Positions 1 to 11,000 of a stretch of 64,000 nt of DNA are shown here, piece after piece (position 1 is the stretch's first letter; the number at the start of each line of letters is the position of its first letter). The notes beneath the pieces were generated by a model, which ran no database searches, was not told where the DNA came from, and saw only the letters and a list, made by a program, of their open reading frames with translations. Origin of the DNA: NORP309 sp964352735 (GTDB taxonomy: Bacteria; Pseudomonadota; Gammaproteobacteria; Xanthomonadales; Marinicellaceae). A program made the translations under genes and the position numbers. The DNA is taken from contig CAYGTC010000019.1 of NCBI GenBank assembly GCA_964352735.1, positions 4,941 through 68,940 of the forward strand. Reading direction: 5' to 3'.

Positions 1-2072
1 TGACCATCTGGTTTCGCAAAAACCAAACGTGCTCCGATGAAGAAAAACCAACTAAGCTCCCATACTGATACATCAAAACAATAAGGTGTTTTCTGTAAGA
101 TAATGTCTTTATCTGTCAACCTATATTTATTGTTCATCCACTCAATGCGATTGACTAATGCTTTATGTTCAATCATCACGCCTTTGGGCATACCAGTTGA
201 ACCCGAGGTGAATATCACATAAGCTAAATGCTTTGATTTTAATTCTGGCACTTGGGGGTTTATGATTGAGTACTTAGATAATTGATTGACCAATTGATCA
301 TCATCGATCGCCAAAACCAACACAGACTCATCAACAATACTTTCTAATGTAGTTAATTGATATTTCTGTGTAATAACAACTCTTACAGATGCATCATTAA
401 GTATGTGTTTCACTCTATTTTCTGGATATTCAGGATCCAATGGTACATAAGCTGCTCCTGATTTCCAGATAGCTAAAATAGCAATCATCATTTCCAATGA
501 TCTGTCAATAATCAGTCCAACAATATCATCTGGTTGAATTCTATTTTCTATTAATACATGTGCTAATTGATTGGCTTTATGATTCAACTCCTTATATTTT
601 AGCTGGCTATTTTCAAAAATAATTGCAATATTGTTTGGTGTTTTTTCAACTTGTTTTTCAAATATTTGATGGATACAAAGATGATCAGGAAATGGCTTTT
701 GATTAATTTCTAATGAATGCAAGTTTTTTAAGGTTTCTCGCTCATTTAATAAACTAGATTTCTGAATATCAATATTGTTAGTATTAAGTAGATGTGAAAC
801 GAAGTGAATGAAAGCATTTTGAAAGCTGGTCATAAATAACTTTGTAAAACAATTCGCTCGATATTTAAATAATGCAGTCAGTTTATTATCATTACTCAGT
901 AATTCCAAAGATAGAGCCTGCTCACTTGTCTCATGAATCAAGGGTAATACATTTAAACCTAAGTTATTCTCAGTAACATTGAATAACTCTTGTGCAGCAG
1001 TCCATATAAAACTCGTTTGGAATAATTGTTGAGTATCTTGTTCTCCTGAAGCTCCTATATCATTAATCATATTAATTAACGGATAATCACCGTGCATCAA
1101 AGCTTCATATGCATCATTTTTTAACTGGTTCAAGACATCTGAAAAGCTATAATTCGGAGAAAACTCATACCTGATCGGTACTAAATTAGCAAAATAACCA
1201 ATAATTTTGTCAAATTCTAATTCTGGTCGTCCTTTAACAGGAGTACCAATAATGATGTCTTTTTGGCCTGTAAAGCGAGATAAAAAGCAAAAATATGCAG
1301 TTAACCATAACAAATATTCACTGCAATTATTCTCTCTTGCATATATTTTAAATTGAGTTACAACTGTTGTGGGTATATCACATTTCAATATCTCTCCATG
1401 AATTGCAGATTGGTTACTTATATCCATAATCACATTGAGTTTCGGCAAATCTCCATGCAATTTTTTAAGCCAAAACTCTTTGCTTTCCTGAGCATCTTGA
1501 CTGTTAAACCAGTCTAATTGCCATTGTTGAAATTGTTGATAGTTAAATTCAACAGGTTTCAAAAATGTTTCATTTTTTTGAGTTTCGTAGATGCTCTTTA
1601 ACTCATCAATCAATAACAGCAAACTGGCACCATCAAAAACGAGATGATGAACATTCACCAAAAGCAGGTGAGCATCAAGATAATTTTTGCACAGGGAAAC
1701 ACGAATCAAAGGCCCATTTTGTAGATCAAAGGGTTCTGCTGATAGTATCTTGATTTGTTCAAGTATTTCTTCTTGGTTTAAATCAAAAAGTTCACATTCA
1801 CCAATTAATAACTGAGGGTTTATCGCCACTTTTCTGGTCACATTTCCATTCTCTTCATGAAATGTACTGGCCAACATATCATGTCTACTCATTAAAACAG
1901 TAAATACCTGAGAAAGGTCTTCAATAGTAACTTCAGAATTGAGGCTAAAGGTGACAGGTAAATGATATCGATCACTCAACGGATCCAACTGATGTAACAA
2001 CCACAAGCCTTTCTGGCTGGCTGTCAATGGATACTTATTTTCATTTAAATCGAGTTTATTAATTTTTTTCAT
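1..2072 (-). CDS. Non-ribosomal peptide synthetase, C-A domains, 3' end outside window
   Basis: About 690 residues are visible; the gene continues past the left edge. An N-terminal condensation domain spans roughly residues 12-440, with the catalytic HHxxxDG motif as HHLVFDG at residues 142-148 (near base 1649). An adenylation domain follows from about residue 465, with the phosphate-loop motif TSGSTGMPKG (bases about 180-210) and the start of the A4 core, FDVSVWE. The first visible specificity positions (Asp, Val, Trp) would fit a serine-type pocket, but most of the code is outside the window. It would condense an amino acid with the acyl chain from the PKS encoded just upstream. The ATG at 2072 has only a weak ribosome site; the sequence stays in frame throughout. 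A decayed second copy of this N-terminus lies upstream at 2386-2553. Confidence 0.93.
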   Translation of the reverse strand, partial: MKKINKLDLNENKYPLTASQKGLWLLHQLDPLSDRYHLPVTFSLNSEVTIEDLSQVFTVLMSRHDMLASTFHEENGNVTRKVAINPQLLIGECELFDLNQEEILEQIKILSAEPFDLQNGPLIRVSLCKNYLDAHLLLVNVHHLVFDGASLLLLIDELKSIYETQKNETFLKPVEFNYQQFQQWQLDWFNSQDAQESKEFWLKKLHGDLPKLNVIMDISNQSAIHGEILKCDIPTTVVTQFKIYARENNCSEYLLWLTAYFCFLSRFTGQKDIIIGTPVKGRPELEFDKIIGYFANLVPIRYEFSPNYSFSDVLNQLKNDAYEALMHGDYPLINMINDIGASGEQDTQQLFQTSFIWTAAQELFNVTENNLGLNVLPLIHETSEQALSLELLSNDNKLTALFKYRANCFTKLFMTSFQNAFIHFVSHLLNTNNIDIQKSSLLNERETLKNLHSLEINQKPFPDHLCIHQIFEKQVEKTPNNIAIIFENSQLKYKELNHKANQLAHVLIENRIQPDDIVGLIIDRSLEMMIAILAIWKSGAAYVPLDPEYPENRVKHILNDASVRVVITQKYQLTTLESIVDESVLVLAIDDDQLVNQLSKYSIINPQVPELKSKHLAYVIFTSGSTGMPKGVMIEHKALVNRIEWMNNKYRLTDKDIILQKTPYCFDVSVWELSWFFFIGARLVFAKPDG

Positions 2073-2385
2073 GTCATCAATTTTGAGTTATTATTAATAT
2101 GTTATTTGCATCATTTTATAATCATGGAAATAAAAAAATTGTTAATTGGTTTTAATTTAAATACAGTATTCACAAGCAAGCTGTCATGCTCTCCATTTAC
2201 CAACACATATTCGGATGGCGACTGAACACTATCAAATATCAACATCAGTTTATTGACATTTTCTGATGCGATGAACAAGGCAAATCACCTTCTGATGTTT
2301 ATCAACTCAAGTGTGATACTTTCTTGACTTAAGTTGATCATATACTTAGGAGCATTAAGCAAGTGGGTTTCATATTTTTAATTAA
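2073..2385. other. Non-coding stretch between NRPS and decayed NRPS start
   Basis: These 313 bases hold no convincing gene. The minus strand has a stop-free stretch of about 55 codons ending near base 2105 that does not resemble a condensation domain. The stretch probably represents decayed NRPS sequence plus the present leader of the NRPS gene. Confidence 0.4.
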
Positions 2386-2553
2386 TCAAAAAATCAGCCA
2401 GAATAAACGGTTGGTCAGGTTCAATTGATTTTGCCAATCATACCGACTGCTCAATTGATCTAATGGATCAATTTGGTGTAATAACCATAAGCCTTTTTGA
2501 CCTGATGTTAAATGAAATATTTGTTTTTTATTCTCATTTTGATCAGTGCTCAT
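2386..2553 (-). pseudogene. Remnant of NRPS condensation-domain N-terminus
   Basis: An ATG at 2553 overlaps the PKS stop codon as TAATG, the usual sign of translational coupling. It opens a 55-codon frame ending in TGA at 2386. Residues 14-33 contain the C1-like stretch SGQKGLWLLHQIDPL, nearly the same as SQKGLWLLHQLDPL at the start of the intact NRPS 480 bases downstream. After about 40 residues the similarity stops. The simplest reading is that the coupled start was the original start of an NRPS or C-domain gene, and that duplication or deletion left a stub while a second copy at 2072 took over. If translated it would give a short useless peptide, though coupling might still bring ribosomes to the region. 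Confidence 0.72.
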
Positions 2554-4549
2554 TATTTACCACTTTGTAAAGTTTCTTTGTTTTCAACATAAGGGTTTGC
2601 AATCAGCATGATCACATCAACCACACTTTGGGCATCATCACTCATTGGACGAGATATGTAGAGAGTCCTATTATCTGGTCGAAATTTATTTTTAAATTGC
2701 ATATTGCCTTTTCCATCAAAAGCACCCTGCTCTTGTAAACTTGCCAAAATACTGGTCACAGCAGGATTGGCTGTTTGAGCATCGCCCACGGACACGCCAA
2801 ATGTGGCGCCAAGACTGAAGTCTTGATGCCCTTCTTCACTCAATGTCTGAATGATATTCCAGATTGAAAACTCTAAGCCGCCCAAAGGTATTTCTTTAGC
2901 ATAGAATTCCAAATCCATCAAATAACCACTGCGAGGAGACAACTCTGTCAGTATGATGACATTTTGTAGTTTGTTATCAATTTTTGTTAAGAAAATCCTG
3001 TGTGATGGAGGTAATTGTCCTTTTGCAATCAACTTTTTAACCTCCCAAATGTAGGGATTAACCATGTTTTTGGTTTCAGCCCACTCATCAATCATGACAG
3101 CAATAGATTTGTCTATCAAAGCGTCTTGTCCACTTTCATATTCAAAAAACTCGCACACACCTGTTTGTTGAAACTTGTTAATTTGATAACGCAACCTCCT
3201 CATTTTGCTGCCGCGCAGAGACATGTCTTGGATATCAGGTATTCTTTGCATTAAACCAAAAGGGTTCGAACTGAATTTGTCATCAACTGAATCGGTCAAG
3301 ACTTTTTCTGTCAACATATTTGCCAACAAATTGTTTTCTCGGCAATAATTGGTGAATTCAACGGCCAATTCATCCAAGTCTTCCTCTTTACCAACATAAG
3401 TGAAGGCAATCGCCACTTCACCATTGTGGTTAAAATTAAAATATGCTTTTCTGCTTGATCCCAGGAAAATATATGGAGCTATTGCATTCCTGGCCAAGGC
3501 TTTATTTTCCTTACCATTAAGATCGCATAAGTTTTTTATCACTTCAAAAAACTCAGAATTGTTTGTTATGTCAGTTTCTTTAAGGACAGCGTATTTTTTT
3601 GTTGAGACTTTATCCAAAATTTTAACTTTACTGACATCTTGTTCATCATTATTTGGTATTAAGAAATGCTGTGTCAAAGCCTCACCATGTTCTGCGATCA
3701 AATAATCGCTCAAGCTGTTTAAATTGGCGTGCTCAAAAAAGACCGTCTTCATCACAGGACCGGTGACTTTTTCTAGCTTTTTGGTCATGCGCAAAGCCAA
3801 AAACGAATCAATCCCAAAACCTTCAAAACCGGCATCGGCCTCGATACTCTCAACATCACGGCGGGTTTCATCGGCAATCATTTGCGCCAAAAAGCCAACC
3901 ATCGCGTGCTTTAATGCGTCAGCCTCTGATTCCTCATTAACCACCGATTGTTTGACCTGTTCTGCCGCATGTTCTATGCTTTCGGCAACTGCTTCAGCAA
4001 CAACATTAACTTCAGATACTGAAAGATCAAAGTGTTGTGATAAAGCATCCCTATGTTCAGCAATCAAATATTCACTCAAGCTGTTTAAATTCGCGTGTTC
4101 AAAAAAGACCGTCTTCATCACAGGACCAGTGACTTTTTCTAGCTTTTTGGTCATGCGCAAAGCCAAAAACGAATCAATCCCAAAACCTTCAAAACCGGCA
4201 TCGGCCTCGATACTCTCAACATCACGGCGGGTTTCATCGGCAATCATTTGCGCCAAAAAGCCAACCATCGCGTGCTTTAATGCGTCAGCCTCTGATTCCT
4301 CATTAACCACCGATTGTTTGACCTGTTCTGCCGCATGTTCTATGCTTTCGGCAACTGCTTCAGCAACAACATTAACTTCAGATACTGAAAGATCAAAGTG
4401 TTGTGATAAAGCCTCACCATGTTCTGCGATCAAATAATCGCTCAAGCTGTTTAAATTGGCGTGCTCAAAAAAGACCGTCTTCATCACAGGACCGGTGACT
4501 TTTTCTAGCTTTTTGGTCATGCGCAAAGCCAAAAACGAATCAATCCCAA
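2553..4549 (-). CDS. Trans-AT PKS, C-terminal part: tandem ACPs and DUF2156-like domain (continues from 4650-21354)
   Basis: This is the downstream half of the giant PKS, separated from its start only by the N run. The apparent frame change across the gap is an artefact, because 100 N is not a multiple of three while the repeat predicts a missing length of 174 + 366n. After the gap come the C-terminal half of one ACP, then two complete ACPs, each with the phosphopantetheine site GIDSF, joined by Ala/Glu-rich linkers. The last 340 or so residues (about bases 2577-3620) form a second MprF-C/DUF2156-like domain, with SKMRRLRYQINKFQQTG and a Leu-Gly-rich end FSLGATFG. It ends in Leu-Gln-Ser-Gly-Lys with no thioesterase, and its stop overlaps the ATG of the NRPS remnant, so the chain is presumably passed to the NRPS. 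Confidence 0.88.
2577..3620 (-). other. PKS domain: second DUF2156/MprF-C-like domain (DUF-2)
   Basis: This domain is a paralogue of the domain at 14050-15063; both share NPFG(V/L)xQR, GSKMRRLRY, a conserved NPYIW and a SLGxTFG end. The layout (basic SKMRRLR helix, 'NVIIL' strand, LGGLEFSIWNII helix, LGATFG) matches the C-terminal tandem-GNAT fold of MprF-type aminoacyl-phosphatidylglycerol synthases. MprF takes the aminoacyl group from aminoacyl-tRNA. Unlike the first copy it has no SH domain after it. Its substrate is unknown. Confidence 0.7.
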
Positions 4550-5016
4550 NNNNNNNNNNNNNNNNNNNNNNNNNNNNNNNNNNNNNNNNNNNNNNNNNNN
4601 NNNNNNNNNNNNNNNNNNNNNNNNNNNNNNNNNNNNNNNNNNNNNNNNNCTTCAGCAACAACATTAACTTCAGATACTGAAAGATCAAAGTGTTGTGATA
4701 AAGCATCCCTATGTTCAGCAATCAAATATTCACTCAAGCTGTTTAAATTCGCGTGTTCAAAAAATACCGTCTTCATCACAGGACCAGTGACTTTTTCTAA
4801 TTTTTTGGTCATGCGCAAAGCCAAAAACGAATCAATTCCAAAACCTTCAAAACCGGCATCAGCCTCTATAGCCTCAACATCACGGCGGGTTTCATCTGCA
4901 ATCATTTGTGCCAAAAAGCCAGCCATCGCATGCTTTAATGCGTCAGTCTTTGACTCCTCATTAACAGACGATTGTTTGACCTGTTCTTCATCAGGTTCTG
5001 TGCTTTCGGCAACTGC
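3667..5016 (-). repeat. Tandem 366-bp ACP-coding repeats, at least four copies, interrupted by assembly gap
   Basis: The landmark AAATT(C/G)GCGTG recurs at 3721, 4087, 4453 and 4745. The first two steps are exactly 366 bp (122 codons); the last is 292 bp because it contains the gap. Copies are almost identical over most of their length. They alternate between two subtypes: one ends SEYLIAEHRDALSQHF (4745 and 4087 copies) and the other SDYLIAEHGEAL(S/T)QHF (4453 and 3721 copies). This suggests duplication of a two-ACP, 732-bp block. The copy nearest the DH domain is the most diverged. Short-read collapse in this array explains the gap. Confidence 0.93.
4550..4649. other. Assembly gap (100 N) inside the ACP repeat array
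   Basis: Exactly 100 N, the customary placeholder for unknown length. From the repeat period the missing sequence should be 174 bp, or 174 plus a multiple of 366 bp. The alternating subtypes favour an even number of extra units. The gap makes one gene look like two. Confidence 0.97.
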
Positions 5017-8000
5017 TTCATTCGCTATTTCAGCAATACCTTTAGCATCGCTTTGAGCCTGTTCATTAACCAATGTTTTGATCGTTACCTCAGTCAGCAA
5101 CATGGATATTTGACCTTTTTTATCATAAATTGAGATGCTGTAATTATTCGCATCCTTCATGTTTTTCAGCGCATGAACACTGACAAAACACAGATGTGTC
5201 AATGGCCGATAAATTTTCAGTTCTTCAACGGCAACAGGCACTTTAATGACATTACCATTGGACTGCTTGAGTAGGATCCCCAATATACTTTGTAAAGCCC
5301 CATCTAAAATGGCAGTGTGTATGCCGTTAGAAATGTGAGCATTTCCAGATGCTGGCAATTGAATTTCAGTGTGAACCGATGAATCACCTATGACCATTTT
5401 ATTGATGACTTTTAAGCTCTCTCCATACACAAAGCCATGTGCATCAAACCATTCATATGTGCTTGATTTATCAAGATAATCGCCTGCTATCTGTGTTTTA
5501 TCAAAGGCATAGTTAGCATTGACATTATCACCATTAATTTTAACTGTACCTTGTGCGTAATACTGTTTATGATCATTTTCATCAATGGCATAAAAAACAT
5601 ATTCATAACTGCCATCTAGTAATTCAATGGATAACTCAACCCCTGAGGCCATCGCATCTGGTGTCATGGCTTGTAACCACATAACATTTTTGAATGTTGT
5701 AGCAACCGAAGCACCTGCGGTCAATAATGCATGGTTAACCAATTCGAGATACGTCGCCGCTGGTAACAATGCTTGACCAGCAATATTGTGCTGTTTGATA
5801 TAAACTGCACTGTTATCACTCAGCACTTTGAAGTGTAAGTGATTTGTGTCTTCAGTATAAACCGACTCAAGATAAATACCTGCATCAGATAAATGTGGAA
5901 CCGCTTCATCAATAATTGCACCTGTGTATTCATTATCCAATAACCAGTAGCGATTTTTCTGAAAAGGATAGTTCGGCAATGATGGAACCCGCGATGTCAT
6001 GGGATTGATCTGTTGCCAATCGATATCAACACCGATCACCCATTGTTGTGCCAAGGAATTCATGTCTTTAGTATTCATCAGTTCAGACAGGTTATCAGGT
6101 TTGGTTCTGTTCAAATGCTTTTGATCAAGGTTATCAAACACACCTTCTGTGAACTGGCCATTGTTGTATTTTTGTAATTTGGCACGTAACTCTTCAACTG
6201 TATTGGCAACAATGGCAAGTCGTTTCAACATAAACTCTCTGCCCTGTTGAAAACCTGCAGCGATGCGTTGGATAGAAGGTAAGTTCTCAGCATCAGTGCC
6301 TTCATCAAGATAACTGATGAGCTGTTCAGTATAACGTTTTAACCCATCGGCATATTTGGTAGAAATGGTCACGACTTGCGCTTGTTGACCAATCGCGGTG
6401 TCAACTTCAATGGCCTGATTGTGGTACTCTTCCATCACGACATGTGCATTAACGCCACCAAAACCAAAGGAGCTGATACCTGCACGTCTTGGCACCAATT
6501 GACCGTTATTGTCTGTAATTTGTTGCCATTCTGTGGTTTTATCGGCTAAACGGAATGGCGTATCTTCCAACGAAATGTATGGGTTTGTTTTTTCAAAATT
6601 GATATTGGCAGGAATGATCTTATTTTTTAATGACAGGATCAATTTCAATATTCCCGACATACCAGAGGCCAACTCCAAATGACCAGCATTGGTTTTAACC
6701 GAGCCCAAAGTACAATATTCATTGATCACTGGCATTTGCTCTGAGGCATGTGCAGATTTTTTGAATGCCCTTAATAAACCTTGTATTTCAATTGGGTCAC
6801 CCAATGCTGTTCCTGTGCCATGGGTTTCTATGTATGTGAGTGTTGCCGGATCGATGTCAGCATCTTTGAATGCCAGATTCAAGACATCAGCTTGTGCACG
6901 AGGATTTGGCGTGGTAAACGTGTTAACCAACCCTCCATGATTGACAGCAGAGCCTTTTATCACTGCATAAATGTGATCTCCATCGGCCTGGGCTTTACTC
7001 AAAGGTTTTAACAACAAAGAACCCACTCCTTCACTGCGCACATAGCCATTGGCGCGATGATCAAATGTTTTACAACGTCCATCATCTGCTAACATAGAAG
7101 CTTTACCTAAACCAATGTGCACACCAGGGTTCAATAGCATGGATACCCCACCGGCTATACACATATCACACTGGCCATTTCTGATGGCTTGTACTGCTCT
7201 GTCAACTGCAACCAAGGTACTGGAGCATGCCGTTCCTATGGGTTCACTGGCTCCACTGAAATTAAAAAAGTATGAAATTCTGTTGGCCAATACTGCATGC
7301 ATCCAACCTGCCACAGAATAAGCTTCAAAATCACTGCTTTGTTCTCTCAGTAATTCGTGATAATCTGAGCTGCCAATACCTACAAACACTCCGGTATTGG
7401 TCCCTGATAATTCCGATGCTTTGTAGCCAGCGTCTTCGATGGTATGCCAGACACTTTGTAGAAACAACCGTTGTTGCGGGTCAGTTAGCTCAGCTTCCAA
7501 AGGGGAAATATTGAAAAATTCCGCATCAAATTTATCCACCTCAGGCATAAACCCACCCCATTTGATGTGCGTTTTGCTGTTACCAAGGTCTGACTCACCA
7601 TAAAACTTTTTCCAGTCCCAACGATCTTTGGGTATTTCACTGATCAGGTTCTTCTCATTGACCAAGTTTTGCCAAAACTCATCTGCTGTTTCTGATTGAG
7701 GCATGGTGCCATGCAAACCCACAATGGCAATGGGTTCTTTGCTGTTTTTTAAAGGCTGTGATGCATCGACATGATCATATGCATTACTGGATTGAACTAT
7801 GCGCTCTTGCTGTATGGTTGCAGACTCCGGTTCGATAATTGATGGTTCTTTAACGATGCTTTGCTCATTTATTGCTTGAGTTTCTTCAACAGGCGGATGC
7901 GCATTTATTAGCTTATCCTCTTGATGCTCAGCACCCATTTTTGCATAATGCTGATTCAATGCATCACCAAAATCATCCAGCAAATATTCTGTCAATTCAT

Positions 8001-11000
8001 CCAATGTTTCTTGTTCAAAAAATATCAGTGGCGTCACATCAATTTCCAAACGTTGATTGATCTCATTGGCGAACTCCGTAAAGGTCACCGAATCAAAGCC
8101 ATAAGTACTCATGTTTTCCGCAAAATCAATGTCACTTTGCTGAATTCTCAGTAAATCCATCACCATTAGAGTCAAATCTATTTTCAATGATTCAACCATG
8201 TTATCGCCACTGTTATTAGGCTTATTGTTGGCAAGGGTATCGGTATTTATATGCTCAGCTTTTTGTACGACTGAAACAGATTCATTACGTTTCAAAGCAG
8301 GCACGGTATCGGTATTCGTAACATGATGCATGATGTCCAATGCATCACAAGCTTTGCTGACATCACCTTGTATCACACCAAAACCTGAAGAATCTTGAGT
8401 CAATCCAAAGTGTAATGCTTGTAATCCAACAGCCGTTTGTAGAGGTTTCATGCCCCAATTCTCAAATAACCATTTTTCGGCCTGTTCATTAACCTGCATG
8501 CCGCCACTTTGCCACAGTGGCCAATTGATTGAGAGGGTTTTTCCTTGTCGTTGTCCCTGTTGGCGCCATTGATCCCTTAATGCTGCAAAATCATCCATAA
8601 AACGATTGCCCGCAGCGTAGTCGCTTTGGCCCATATTGCCATTGGTTGAAGCAATTGATGAGCACAGAATAAAGTAATCCAGATCCATATCTTTGGTAGC
8701 GTTATCCAAGTTTTGTGTGCCCAAAATTTTAGGAGCCAATACTTGTAAAAACTGTTCACGTTGCTTATTCCACAAGAAACCATCCTTAATCAAGCCGGCT
8801 GCGTGAATAATGCCATTGATGCCATTATGGCGGTTGTTGATGTCAGCCATTAATCGCTGTACTTGATCTGCCTGAGTTAAATCACAACTGCTGTATTCAA
8901 CATGTTTCACCAATGTATTTAAGGATTGAATTTCATTTTTTATGGAGTCATTAAATACAGAGCGCCCAGTCAGAATCAAAGTAATGTTTTGCACTTTGGA
9001 CATTTCTTTGGCAAAGATCAATCCCAATCCTCCCATACCACCTGTAATCAAATAAGTCCCGTTATCTTGAGCGAGTTGAACACCCTTATGGTTTGAATTC
9101 TCTACTGATATTGACTGATAGGCTTTATAAGACAATGTATTCTGTTTATTGATCTTTAATTCATGATTGTTATGATTCAAGCAATTTAAAATATGCTGCC
9201 AGTCATACTTATCATTTTCAATGCACAGGGTTTGACAATTGATATTCGCGCCTTCTTGTTTGATTGAACGCATGAATCCATTGACAGCAGAATAACAAGG
9301 GTTCTCAAGGGCATCGATGGCATGATACAAATAGGATAAGCTGAGATTTTTTGATCCAATTGTTTTTCTATTTTTCAGTAATGTTTGAGACAAAGCAAAT
9401 ATCGATAATAACCCACTGTTCAAGGCTTTACCAGTCGCCACTTTATCTGCAACATATGGATTAACAGACAAATGATGAATGAAATGACACGGTTGCAAAT
9501 CATCGGCAATCATATCATCAAACATGTGTTGAATGTGCTCGGTTTTACTCGGGTTCAATTGATAATGCTTTGTGGCAATTTTAGTGTATGATTTAGCAGG
9601 TTCTGCAAACACAACAGGTATAGTTTTATTGGTATGAGCTTGCAAAGCTTGTTGCAAAGGTCTTATTTCTGAAGATTCATAGCCAATCAAAACCACAGTT
9701 CCAGTCATTTGATTGTGCTGATTATCATTCGCCAAATCCAGTTCTACCCAATTCGGTTGATACAAAATCACGTCATCATTTGTTAACAAAGCATGTGGCT
9801 GATTTTCGTTTTTTTGATTATTTGAAGCAGACAGTGGCAGTTCTGAGATGGCTTTGAATGAAAAATCTTTCATTTGAATCAAAACTTGCCCAGACTCGTC
9901 CAAAACATCAATATTGATGTTTTTGATGTCATCACGTTCTTTTTTGCCTTCATCCAGTGTGAGATGAGCATAACAATGCTGAGTCAATGGCCTAATGATA
10001 TGTAATTCGCGCATCACAAAGGGTACATAAGGTACGCCAGGTTGTGTCATTGTGTTGGCATACTCAAGTAAACAAATAATGGATTGTACTGCGCCATCTA
10101 AAATTGACGGGTGCGCATCATAGTCATTGAAGCTACTGATCAAATCCACGGGCAATTCAATTGTGGTTAACCCTTCTTTGTTTCCGTATTGAAAACTGCT
10201 AATGGCTTGTAAGTTAACACCATAAGTTAATTTGCGCGTACTGAGCAAGTCATAACATTGTTGTTTTGTCATACTGCCGCTACAGCGACGTTTTATGTTT
10301 TCTAAGTCTTTTTTCAATACAGGTATCTGTGGCTGTGATTGACAAACCGCTTTGCCTTGTGCATGCGTATTTTTCTTGCCATTACGATCAAAAGTACAGA
10401 TCTCAAAATCTGCAACACCATCTTTATCATACAGTTTTATTCGAATATCATCTGAAGATTGGCTATTTATTGGGCTGGCCCAAACCACATTCTTTAATGT
10501 ATTGACTTGATAGCCACTGGCTTGTTCAGCAGCCTTCCTGGCCATTTCCATATAAGCCACGCCCGGTAATGTCGGCAACTGGTCAACGATGTGTTCACTG
10601 AAAACGTATTGTTCTAGATCAAATTGTTTTTTAAATTCTAATTGTTTAAATGATGAGCAATTACTGTCAATTAATGGATGTAAAGCAATGCCTGTATTAT
10701 GACTCTTAGGCATTTGAATTGAACGACCATTGATAACATCAATCCAATGAGACACTCTCGCAAATGGATAAGTTGGTAAAGAAATCCTTTGTGCAGAGGT
10801 ATTGTGATGCAATGCCTGCCAATTGATGTCTACTCCATTGACCCATAATTTCGCTATTTTTGCCATACTGCGATTATTCAAAAGTACTTGAATAATTTGT
10901 TCGCTTTCCTGATCATTAAATATGTCCAAAGCCAATTGAACAGAGGCATCCGTCATTAAAATATTTTCATTACTTTTTTCTTTAATATAATCATCTAAGT

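Noticed and set aside
3724..4437. 237-codon open frame antisense to the ACP repeats
   Set aside because: It is the mirror of three near-identical ACP copies and repeats with the same period; no independent protein features.
4540..4721. Apparent stop and restart of the PKS around the gap, suggesting two genes
   Set aside because: The frame change comes from 100 placeholder N; the repeat period predicts a missing length divisible by three.
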